This document shows positions 1 through 5,725 of a stretch of DNA of 6,895 nucleotides, piece after piece. A program made the position numbers and the translations under genes. The DNA comes from Planctomycetes bacterium RBG_13_46_10 (lineage in GTDB: Bacteria > Planctomycetota > Phycisphaerae > Sedimentisphaerales > Anaerobacaceae). Numbering within the stretch: position 1 is the first letter of the stretch; each line of letters opens with the position of its first letter. Location: NCBI GenBank assembly GCA_001824645.1, contig MHYD01000087.1, positions 14,471 through 21,365 of the forward strand, in the 5' to 3' direction. A model generated the notes under the pieces. That model saw only the letters and a list, made by a program, of their open reading frames with translations. It had not been told where the DNA came from and did not search any database.

Positions 1-1
1 C

Positions 2-1648
2 TGGCGTCAGGAAATTTTGGAAGGCCTGCTGGGAGCCGATTTGATAGGATTTCACACATACGACTACGCAAGGCATTTTCTCAGCAGTGTTTGCAGAATT
101 ACAGGACGCGATCATACCCTCGGCAGAGTGACATTTGGCAATCGTATCATTAAAGTCGATACATTTCCTATGGGGATTAATTATGAAAAATATTCACAGG
201 CTATAAATGATACCGACGTAAAGCGGGAAACAGATAAAATACTGCAAAAAATAGGCGGCCGTAAAATCATTATATCCATAGACAGACTGGATTACACCAA
301 AGGTATCATCCATCGATTGGAGGCATTTGATTTATTTTTATCAGAAAATCCCGAATATAAAGGAAAAGTCACTCTAATTATGGTAGCCGTGCCAACCCGT
401 ACCGATGTAGAAGATTATCAAATGCTCAGAAAAAATCTTGAACAATTAGTCGGAAGAGTAAATGGCGAGCATGGTACGATAGGCTATATGCCTGTGTGGT
501 ACCTCTACAGATTTTTACCATTTAAAACACTCACAGCGTTGTATAATGTTGCCGACGTGGCTTTAGTGACACCATTGCGCGACGGGATGAACTTAATTGC
601 CAAAGAGTTTATAGCTTCCAAAAATGACGGCAAAGGGGTCCTGATTGTCAGCGAAATGACAGGCGCAGCAAGTGAGTTAGGAGAGGCACTTACAGTCAAT
701 CCACACAATAAAGCAGCAATCGTATCGGCAATAAAACATGCACTGGAAATGCCGATAAATGAACAAATCGAGCGAAACAGATTAATGCAGGAAAGACTTA
801 AACGATATAACGTGCAAAGATGGAGCATGGATTTTCTAAACGCTTTATCCGATATAAAGAAAACCCAGCATGAGCTTTCTATACGTAAATTATCAAAAAC
901 CAACAAGAAGAAACTAATAAGCGACTATACTAAAAGCAGACAAAGATTATTTCTGCTGGATTATGACGGCACACTCGTGGGCTTTCAAGACCGACCCGAC
1001 AAAGCAGGGCCTGACGCAGAAATTATTAATCTATTGAAGAATTTATCGAACGACTCAAAAAACAGAATTATTATTATAAGTGGGCGAGACAAAGAATCGC
1101 TAACGAAGTGGCTGGGCAGCCTGAATGCAACTTTAGTTGCAGAGCATGGAGCATGGATCAAGGAAATAAACAAAGACTGGCAATGTCTCGGACCTTTCAA
1201 TCAAACATGGAAAGATTCGATCAGACCGATCTTCGAGCTTTACTCGGATCGCACTCCAGGCTCTTTAGTAGAGGAAAAAGATTTTGCGCTTGTCTGGCAC
1301 TATCGAAGAGCGAATCCTGAGCTTGCCGCGGTCAGAGTTTATGAATTAAAAGGTGCGCTTTTGAACCTGACAGCAAATCTGGACGTAGGGGTATTTGAAG
1401 GCAGCAAAATTCTCGAAATTAAAAACCAAGGCATCAATAAAGGACGGGTAGCCGAGCTTTGGCTAACCAATCATGATTGGGACTTTATCCTGGCCGCAGG
1501 CGACGATTATACCGATGAAGAACTTTTCACTGCCCTTCCTGATACTGCTTATTCCATAAAAGTTGGAACGGGCATCTCAAGAGCAAAATTTAATGTTGAT
1601 ACTGTACAAGAAATCAAAATGCTGCTCGAAGAGCTGACAAGGAGCTGA
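2..1648 (+). CDS. otsA/otsB: Bifunctional trehalose-6-phosphate synthase/phosphatase (OtsA-OtsB fusion), 5' partial
   Basis: Cytoplasmic enzyme predicted to make trehalose-6-phosphate from UDP-glucose and glucose-6-phosphate, then dephosphorylate it to trehalose. The frame is open to the left edge: the residues before the TTG at 17 read WRQEI and continue into EGLLGADLIGFHTYDYA, a conserved block internal to GT20 synthases. The TTG is therefore not the start, and roughly the first 150-200 residues lie outside the window. The synthase half (to about nt 870) has DRLDYTKG (nt 281-304), supplying the phosphate-binding Arg and Lys, and TPLRDGMNLIAKE (nt 569-607), supplying the catalytic Asp and the nucleotide-sugar-binding Glu. 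After a short basic Lys-rich linker, the HAD phosphatase half has LLDYDGTL (nucleophile Asp at 959-961, acid/base Asp at 965-967), IIISGR, and GDDYTDE (1499-1519), the metal-binding motif. All catalytic motifs in view are intact in both halves, so it should be active as a fusion. It ends 2 bases before treT, so the two are almost certainly co-transcribed. Function is confident; the donor nucleotide is inferred from the family. Confidence 0.95.
   Translation, partial: WRQEILEGLLGADLIGFHTYDYARHFLSSVCRITGRDHTLGRVTFGNRIIKVDTFPMGINYEKYSQAINDTDVKRETDKILQKIGGRKIIISIDRLDYTKGIIHRLEAFDLFLSENPEYKGKVTLIMVAVPTRTDVEDYQMLRKNLEQLVGRVNGEHGTIGYMPVWYLYRFLPFKTLTALYNVADVALVTPLRDGMNLIAKEFIASKNDGKGVLIVSEMTGAASELGEALTVNPHNKAAIVSAIKHALEMPINEQIERNRLMQERLKRYNVQRWSMDFLNALSDIKKTQHELSIRKLSKTNKKKLISDYTKSRQRLFLLDYDGTLVGFQDRPDKAGPDAEIINLLKNLSNDSKNRIIIISGRDKESLTKWLGSLNATLVAEHGAWIKEINKDWQCLGPFNQTWKDSIRPIFELYSDRTPGSLVEEKDFALVWHYRRANPELAAVRVYELKGALLNLTANLDVGVFEGSKILEIKNQGINKGRVAELWLTNHDWDFILAAGDDYTDEELFTALPDTAYSIKVGTGISRAKFNVDTVQEIKMLLEELTRS
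1639..1644 (+). promoter_or_regulatory. Ribosome binding site of treT
   Basis: AAGGAG lies inside the last codons of the upstream TPS-TPP gene, 6 bases before the treT ATG at 1651. The upstream stop codon (TGA, 1646-1648) falls between this site and the ATG, an arrangement typical of translational coupling. Confidence 0.75.
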
Positions 1649-1650
1649 TT

Positions 1651-2862
1651 ATGTTAAGTCTCGAAGATTTTCGATATATTGTTCCGGATAAAAAAATAGC
1701 AGAAATCTATGCTAAAGCAAGAAAACTTTACGGAAAACATATTGTCCACATTAACTCCACATACCAGGGTGGCGGTGTTGCGGAAATTCTTTACTCTCTC
1801 GTGCTGCTGATGAATGACGTGGGCATAGATACCGGCTGGAGAATCCTGCACGGCAGTCCTGATTTTTTTAACATCACAAAAAAGTTCCACAACGCTTTGC
1901 AGGGAGCAGACATAAATCTAACAGAGAGGAAAAAGCAATTATACCTTCAGGTCAACAACCACTTTGCGAGATTTACACATATACACCATGACTGCGTAAT
2001 CGTTCATGACCCTCAGCCCCTTGCTCTTATAAAACCATACAGAAAAAGACAGCCCTGGATTTGGCGATGTCATATAGACCTGACCAATCCACATCCGCAA
2101 CTTTGGGATTTTCTGAAAGGTTTCCTGCTCAAGTATGACCAGATTGTCATGTCAAGCGAAAAATACTTCAAAGAAGACCTGCCGGTAGATCAAAGATTGA
2201 TGTTACCTGCCATAAATCCGCTTACTCTGAAAAACAGGGAGCTGGATAAAAAAACCATACTGAAATATGTAAAGAAAGCCGGTATTCCAACAAACAAGCC
2301 CGTCATCACCCAGGTATCCAGACTCGATCCATGGAAGGACCCGGAAGGTGTGCTGGACGTTTTCAACCTGGTTAAGGAAAAGGTAGATTGTCGATTGGTC
2401 TTCTGCTACAACCTGGCCAGCGACGACCCTGAAGGGATCCAAATATACAACAAGATTTATAAAAAAGCCAAAAAGCTGGTCGATAAAGGTGATGTTTTGT
2501 TTGTTGTCGGTAACAATGATATCTTAGTAAATTCTATCCAGAGGTTTTCAAAAGTAATAATTCAAAAATCTACAATGGAAGGCTTTTGTCTTTCTGTCAC
2601 CGAGGCTTTATGGAAAGGTACACCCGTTGTTGCTTCAAACGTGGGGGGAATTCCTGCTCAAATAGAAGATGGGAAAAGCGGCTTTCTGCTCGAACCTGCA
2701 GATGCAAACGGATTTGCCGACAGAATCATACACCTGCTCAAGAACCCTGATGATGCAAAAAATTTAGGCGAAAAAGCAAAAGATACCGTCACACAAAAGT
2801 TTCTGATAACCCGTTTGCTCTCCGACCACCTTGATATGCTAAATTCAATAATACGCAACTAA
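1651..2862 (+). CDS. treT: Trehalose glycosyltransferring synthase (TreT, GT4 family)
   Basis: A 403-residue GT-B glycosyltransferase that matches the TreT family closely. Such enzymes are known to join NDP-glucose and free glucose into trehalose, reversibly. The N-terminal acceptor domain has HINSTYQGGGVAEIL (about 33-47), a glycine-rich acceptor loop, then HGSPDFFNITKKFHNALQG (67-85), VIVHDPQPLAL (117-127) and WRCHIDLTNP (138-147), all family hallmarks. The C-terminal donor domain starts near residue 215 and has SRLDPWKDPEG (223-233), with the phosphate-binding Arg224 and Lys229, and the EX7E motif as E310...E318 (EGFCLSVTE). The total length fits the family's roughly 400-415 residues, and the ATG has a good ribosome binding site. 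The closest alternative is the GT4 trehalose phosphorylase group, which shares much of this sequence; the short length and lack of an N-terminal extension favour TreT. Its place directly behind a TPS-TPP fusion supports a trehalose role. Whether UDP- or ADP-glucose is preferred cannot be read from the sequence. Confidence 0.88.
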   Translation: MLSLEDFRYIVPDKKIAEIYAKARKLYGKHIVHINSTYQGGGVAEILYSLVLLMNDVGIDTGWRILHGSPDFFNITKKFHNALQGADINLTERKKQLYLQVNNHFARFTHIHHDCVIVHDPQPLALIKPYRKRQPWIWRCHIDLTNPHPQLWDFLKGFLLKYDQIVMSSEKYFKEDLPVDQRLMLPAINPLTLKNRELDKKTILKYVKKAGIPTNKPVITQVSRLDPWKDPEGVLDVFNLVKEKVDCRLVFCYNLASDDPEGIQIYNKIYKKAKKLVDKGDVLFVVGNNDILVNSIQRFSKVIIQKSTMEGFCLSVTEALWKGTPVVASNVGGIPAQIEDGKSGFLLEPADANGFADRIIHLLKNPDDAKNLGEKAKDTVTQKFLITRLLSDHLDMLNSIIRN

Positions 2863-2901
2863 CATTATGAATCACGCTCTACGATAAGTACTTGGGGGCA
2901 T

Positions 2902-4221
2902 TTAACCATCGCAAGATTGTGCGACCTGTTTTGTCAACTCATTTAATAATGCCTGCATTTTTGGGTCGGAAGTTTTGGCCTGCTCAATCTTGCTACAGGC
3001 ATGCATAACAGTTGTATGGTCTCGGCCACCCAAATGGCCGCCAATTTCCTCAAGGCTGTGCTTTGTCAGATTCCTGGCTAAATACATACAAATCTGACGC
3101 GGCTCGGTAATGCTCTGGCTGCGTCTCTTGCTCTGCAGGTCTGTAAGCCGAACATCAAAATGTTTGGTTACCACTTCAATTATATCGCTGATATTTATCT
3201 GTTTGGATACCGACTGAACATGTCCGTGCAATGCTCTTTGGGCCAACTCAAGGCTGACTTGCTCATTACTGATAACAGCAAGTGCATAAATATTTGTTAA
3301 AGCACCTTCCAGCTCCCTGATATTTGCCTGTACCTTGTTAGCTATGTATCCAGCTATCTCATCAGTTATATCAAGGCCTCGTATGTGGGCCTTTTTCTGT
3401 ACAATTGCCACCCTCGTCTCAAAGCTTGGCGGATCAATTCGGGCAACCAAACCCCAGTTAAATCTGCTGATAAGACGCGCTTCGAGAGACGGTATTTCAG
3501 CCGGTGCACTATCGGCACTGAGAATAATCTGTTTACCGTTATTATAAAGAGTATTAAATGTATGGAAGAACTCCTCCTGGCTTCTCTCGCGTTCACGCAG
3601 AAACTGAATATCATCAATCACAAGTGCGTCAACGCTGCGGAACTGATTTTGAAAACCAGCCAAATTCCCCTGCTCAATTGCCCTGATAAACTTATTGATG
3701 AACTCCTCACAGGTTAAAAGCTGAATCACAATGCCGTTAGACCTGGATAGGGCTCCACAGCAGACAGCATGCAAAAGATGAGTTTTGCCCAAACCGGAAT
3801 TACCGTAAAGAAAAAGCGGATTGTATGTACTGCCAAGCGATTGACTTACCGCAACACAGCTTGCGTGCGCCAGACGATTGCTCGGACCGACAACAAAATT
3901 ATCGAAAGTATAATCAGGATGAATTTTAAGCCCGGATTCAGAACGTTGACCTGATGAGGCAGGCCTTTGCTGGCTGTTAACCTGAAAATCTATGGAGACA
4001 AGATGCCCGGTTATCTGCTGAGCGGCTCGTGTAAAACTATTCTTGCAATTATCCTGTAAAAATCGGACGGTTGCCTCATCCGGACAGCCGATTCCGAGTG
4101 AGCCGCCGTCAAAATGCAAGACTGTCAGCTTGTCGAACCATTTGCGTGCATTGGCAGGGTCGAGTATTTTTGAACGTTCAAGTATATCGGAAAAAATATT
4201 TTCAATTTCCAGAGTTGCCAA
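2902..4221 (-). CDS. dnaA: Chromosomal replication initiator DnaA
   Basis: AAA+ ATPase that binds DnaA boxes at the origin, opens the duplex and helps load the replicative helicase. All four domains are visible in 439 residues, a normal length. Domain I (about 5-80) is complete with its WF pair near 28; domain II is a very short Ser/Gln-rich linker (about 82-100). Domain III has Walker A GNSGLGKT (140-147), Walker B ALVIDDIQF (199-207), the arginine-finger segment LISRFNWGL (Arg253) and sensor 2 NIRELEGAL (Arg302). Domain IV has the DnaA signature GGRDHTTVMHACSKIE (398-413), with the DNA-contacting Asp401, His402, Thr403 and Thr404. The start is TTG at 4221-4219: a perfect AAGGAGG lies 5 bases upstream, domain I begins right after it, and the in-frame stop at 4272-4270 leaves no ATG or GTG start between. 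The gene is divergent from ftsY and convergent with treT; dnaN, recF, gyrB and rpmH are not beside it in this window. Identification is certain. Confidence 0.98.
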   Translation of the reverse strand: MATLEIENIFSDILERSKILDPANARKWFDKLTVLHFDGGSLGIGCPDEATVRFLQDNCKNSFTRAAQQITGHLVSIDFQVNSQQRPASSGQRSESGLKIHPDYTFDNFVVGPSNRLAHASCVAVSQSLGSTYNPLFLYGNSGLGKTHLLHAVCCGALSRSNGIVIQLLTCEEFINKFIRAIEQGNLAGFQNQFRSVDALVIDDIQFLRERERSQEEFFHTFNTLYNNGKQIILSADSAPAEIPSLEARLISRFNWGLVARIDPPSFETRVAIVQKKAHIRGLDITDEIAGYIANKVQANIRELEGALTNIYALAVISNEQVSLELAQRALHGHVQSVSKQINISDIIEVVTKHFDVRLTDLQSKRRSQSITEPRQICMYLARNLTKHSLEEIGGHLGGRDHTTVMHACSKIEQAKTSDPKMQALLNELTKQVAQSCDG

Positions 4222-4270
4222 ACCATCCTCCTTTATGATTGCGCACTCTGTACCATTGTTTATATTCCAT
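4202..4270 (-). CDS. Possible 22-codon leader ORF overlapping the dnaA start
   Basis: On the minus strand an ATG at 4270-4268 is preceded by AGGAGG with 6 bases of spacing, as good a Shine-Dalgarno site as dnaA's own. It opens a 22-codon ORF (MEYKQWYRVRNHKGGWFGNS then Gly-Asn) ending in TGA at 4204-4202. That stop lies 18-20 bases inside dnaA in another reading frame. Ribosomes finishing this ORF would cover the dnaA ribosome binding site and TTG start, so translation could couple to or interfere with dnaA initiation. The peptide is basic and aromatic (three Tyr/Trp in the first seven residues) and matches no family I know. It may be only a chance ORF behind a purine-rich stretch; the strong ribosome binding site is the main argument for it. 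Confidence 0.3.
   Translation of the reverse strand: MEYKQWYRVRNHKGGWFGNSGN
4227..4233 (-). promoter_or_regulatory. dnaA: Ribosome binding site of dnaA, deciding a TTG start
   Basis: AAGGAGG on the minus strand is 5 bases upstream of the TTG at 4221-4219. An ATG at 4226-4224 touches the site but is out of frame with dnaA and far too close to the Shine-Dalgarno sequence to be used from it. Confidence 0.8.
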
Positions 4271-4276
4271 TACCGG

Positions 4277-4291
4277 CCTCCTGATTGGAGG
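4277..4291 (-). promoter_or_regulatory. Small hairpin enclosing the leader-ORF Shine-Dalgarno site
   Basis: On the minus strand CCTCC, AATCA, GGAGG forms a 5-bp all-GC-rich stem with a 5-base loop. The 3' arm GGAGG is the Shine-Dalgarno core for the ATG at 4270. The hairpin would hide that site when folded and could set how often the dnaA leader ORF is translated. There is no U-run, so it is not an intrinsic terminator. The pairing is exact; the regulatory role is inferred. Confidence 0.35.
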
Positions 4292-4377
4292 GGTTGATTT
4301 CAATTACTTCGACAAGACAGCTTCCCTACTAATATGAAACGGGACATCCTATACGCTTGACCATACCCTCCCCTTGT

Positions 4378-4406
4378 ATTATATGTGACCAGAACCAAGT
4401 TAACCA
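4378..4406 (-). promoter_or_regulatory. Candidate dnaA promoter
   Basis: The minus strand carries a consensus -10 hexamer TATAAT (4383-4378). At 17-base spacing the -35 position (4406-4401) reads TGGTTA, only a partial match to TTGACA. Transcription would begin near 4371, giving a leader of about 150 bases before the dnaA TTG, long enough to include the hairpin and leader ORF. An AGAACCAA motif (4391-4398) lies within the spacer, where a bound regulator would block RNA polymerase. Confidence 0.4.
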
Positions 4407-4473
4407 CTCTAAGACAATAACAATGTAAAGATTGTAATCAGATTGGTTCTATCTGTCAAAGGAAAACCAATTT
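4391..4473. repeat. Cluster of three AACCAA/TTGGTT inverted motifs
   Basis: AGAACCAA at 4391-4398 is the exact reverse complement of TTGGTTCT at 4443-4450. A third copy, AACCAAT at 4465-4471, is the exact reverse complement of ATTGGTT at 4442-4448. The second pair could form a 7-bp stem with a 16-base loop, extendable to 9 bp (4440-4448 with 4465-4473) through one G-U pair. There is no following T-run, so a terminator is unlikely. Placement between two divergent genes, with one copy inside the presumed dnaA promoter, suits an operator array. The repeats are seen directly; a regulator is inferred. Confidence 0.45.
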
Positions 4474-4547
4474 AACAACAAAATTGTGAGAAAATTAAGG
4501 ATTTTTTCGTAGATTTAAAAACATCCGGAAATTAAATCTCTATCGAC

Positions 4548-4575
4548 TTGAAATTTCAATAAATACCGATACTAT
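4548..4575 (+). promoter_or_regulatory. Candidate ftsY promoter
   Basis: TTGAAA (4548-4553) and TACTAT (4570-4575) are spaced by 16 bases, placing the start of transcription near 4583 and about 70 bases before the ftsY ATG. The -35 element is half of a perfect 12-base palindrome, TTGAAATTTCAA (4548-4559). The region is so AT-rich that chance matches are common, so this is tentative. Confidence 0.35.
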
Positions 4576-4652
4576 AAGGAATTCAAAAATTAAAGTTATG
4601 AAATAATATTGTTTCGATATTTAATCTTTAATATTTAACTAAAGAACAGTAT

Positions 4653-5576
4653 ATGGGAATCTTTTCTAAAACGGCTGTATATATAAAAGAACACCTGAGT
4701 AAAACGCGCAACAAAATCAGCGCTTCATTTTCATCGGTTTTAAAACTGGGAAGAAACATTGACGAGGCGCTGCTTGATGAGCTGGAAGAAACACTAATAA
4801 GTGATGACATCGGCGTAGAGACAACAGACAAGCTGATATCCGAGCTGCGGCAGGCCTATCGCAACAGGCAAATCGCCAAAACTGATGATATATTGCCCTT
4901 CCTCAAAGAACACATGAAAAATTACTGGCCGCACCAAGACAGGCAATTAAATTTTGCCCCAAGCGGTCCAACCGTTATTCTCGTTGCCGGCGTCAACGGC
5001 ACCGGCAAAACTACAAGCATCGCAAAACTGGCATACATTTTGAATCGAAACAATAAAAATGTCATCGTCGCCGCCTGCGATACGTTCCGTGCCGCTGCCA
5101 TAGAGCAGCTTTCAATATGGGCCGAACGTATCGGCGTACAAATCGTAAAACACCAAATCGGCGGCGACCCTGCCGCTGTAGCCTTCGATGCCTGTGAAGC
5201 CGCTGTGGCAAGAAACGCTGATGTGCTGATTCTCGATACGGCGGGACGACTGCACACCAAAAAAGACTTAATGCAGCAGCTAACTAAAATTCGTGACGTG
5301 ATAACCCGTAAAATCCCCGGCTCGCCGCATGAAGTACTTTTAGTTCTGGATGCCACCACAGGCCAAAATGCAATCGCACAGGCCAAAATATTCACTGAAG
5401 CAATCAACCTTACCGGCATATTCTTAGCCAAGCTGGACGGCACTGCCCGTGGCGGAATCGTTCTCGCCATTAAAGACCAGCTTGATATACCAGTCAAATT
5501 TGTTGGCCTCGGCGAAAAGCCGGAGGACATCGCTGAATTCGACCCCGACAAATTTGTCGAAGCACTTTTCGAATAA
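4653..5576 (+). CDS. ftsY: Signal recognition particle receptor FtsY
   Basis: SRP-type GTPase that docks ribosome-SRP complexes at the inner membrane for co-translational insertion of membrane proteins. At 307 residues it is a short FtsY without the long acidic A domain of E. coli. It begins with an amphipathic basic N-terminal helix (MGIFSKTAVYIKEHLSKTRN) of the kind that binds lipid, followed by the N domain (about 30-95, LLDELEETLISDDIGVETTDKL). The G domain has G1 GVNGTGKTT (113-121), G2 DTFR (143-146), G3 DTAGRL (195-200), the ATTGQNA segment (234-240), G4 AKLDGTARGG (259-268) and G5 GLGEKPEDI (285-293), with the usual ending EFDPDKFVEALF. G4 is normally TKLD; here Thr is replaced by Ala259, while the guanine-contacting Lys260 and Asp262 remain. 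The ATG has only a weak AAAGAA upstream, unlike dnaA and treT. The gene is divergent from dnaA and appears monocistronic. Confidence 0.97.
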   Translation: MGIFSKTAVYIKEHLSKTRNKISASFSSVLKLGRNIDEALLDELEETLISDDIGVETTDKLISELRQAYRNRQIAKTDDILPFLKEHMKNYWPHQDRQLNFAPSGPTVILVAGVNGTGKTTSIAKLAYILNRNNKNVIVAACDTFRAAAIEQLSIWAERIGVQIVKHQIGGDPAAVAFDACEAAVARNADVLILDTAGRLHTKKDLMQQLTKIRDVITRKIPGSPHEVLLVLDATTGQNAIAQAKIFTEAINLTGIFLAKLDGTARGGIVLAIKDQLDIPVKFVGLGEKPEDIAEFDPDKFVEALFE

Positions 5577-5608
5577 AATGAAAAATACTTCTAACCCATT
5601 TTATCATT

Positions 5609-5625
5609 AAATCGCTGGATTTTTT
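5609..5625 (+). terminator. Weak candidate terminator after ftsY
   Basis: AAATC, loop GCTG, GATTT forms a 5-bp stem running into a stretch of T residues (5620-5625). A further A/T-only inverted repeat (ATAAAATG at 5573-5580 with CATTTTAT at 5597-5604) precedes it and begins at the ftsY stop. Both stems are weak, so termination here is plausible rather than shown. Confidence 0.3.
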
Positions 5626-5627
5626 CA

Positions 5628-5654
5628 TTGAAGGGAAATCTCTATTTATATAAT
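5628..5654 (+). promoter_or_regulatory. Candidate promoter of the DUF488 operon
   Basis: TTGAAG (5628-5633) and a consensus TATAAT (5649-5654) are separated by 15 bases, a little short. A second TATAAT lies at 5689-5694 without a good -35, and TATAAA at 5659-5664 has a TG just upstream like an extended -10. A promoter somewhere in 5628-5694 is likely; the exact one is unclear. The short inverted repeat TTGG/CCAA (5674-5685) lies just before the second TATAAT. Confidence 0.4.
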
Positions 5655-5725
5655 ATGGTATAAATGTGAGAGTTGGTTGAGCCAAAGTTATAATCGTATT
5701 TGCGAAGTTCACGATGGGGTGCATA

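Larger units (their letters stand above)
4222..4652. other. Divergent dnaA-ftsY intergenic region (431 bases)
   Basis: This stretch has no long ORF. From the dnaA side it holds the dnaA ribosome binding site, the possible leader ORF and its hairpin, a TATAAT for dnaA, and three AACCAA-type motifs. From the ftsY side it is very AT-rich (about 4480-4652), with one candidate promoter. The AT-rich block next to dnaA resembles the layout of some replication origins, but I found no TTATCCACA-type DnaA box on either strand, so it is not called an origin. No RNA gene or riboswitch was recognised. Confidence 0.6.

Noticed and set aside
17..19. TTG at 17 as the start of the TPS-TPP gene
   Set aside because: The frame continues upstream to the window edge with conserved synthase residues (WRQEI), so the codon is internal.
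505..906. Minus-strand 133-codon open frame inside the TPS-TPP gene
   Set aside because: It lies wholly opposite an intact conserved gene and its translation shows no family signature.
2863..2901. Terminator between the convergent treT and dnaA genes
   Set aside because: The 39-base gap has only the loop-less palindrome AAGTACTT and no stem followed by a T-run on either strand.
3385..3717. Plus-strand 110-codon open frame opposite dnaA
   Set aside because: It is a shadow of the DnaA AAA+ domain coding strand, with no ribosome binding site or domain.
4224..4226. ATG just upstream of dnaA as an alternative start
   Set aside because: It is out of frame with dnaA and abuts the Shine-Dalgarno sequence.
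4400..4408. TTAACCACT as a DnaA box
   Set aside because: It has two mismatches to TTATCCACA, occurs alone, and is not supported by any other box nearby.
4922..5551. Minus-strand 209-codon open frame antisense to ftsY
   Set aside because: It is a mirror frame of a highly conserved GTPase gene; its translation is Ser/Ala-rich with no recognisable domain, and it has no convincing start context.
5573..5604. ATAAAATG/CATTTTAT inverted repeat as the ftsY terminator by itself
   Set aside because: The stem is nearly all A-T with a 16-base loop and no T-run immediately after, so it is mentioned only as an accessory to the hairpin at 5609-5625.
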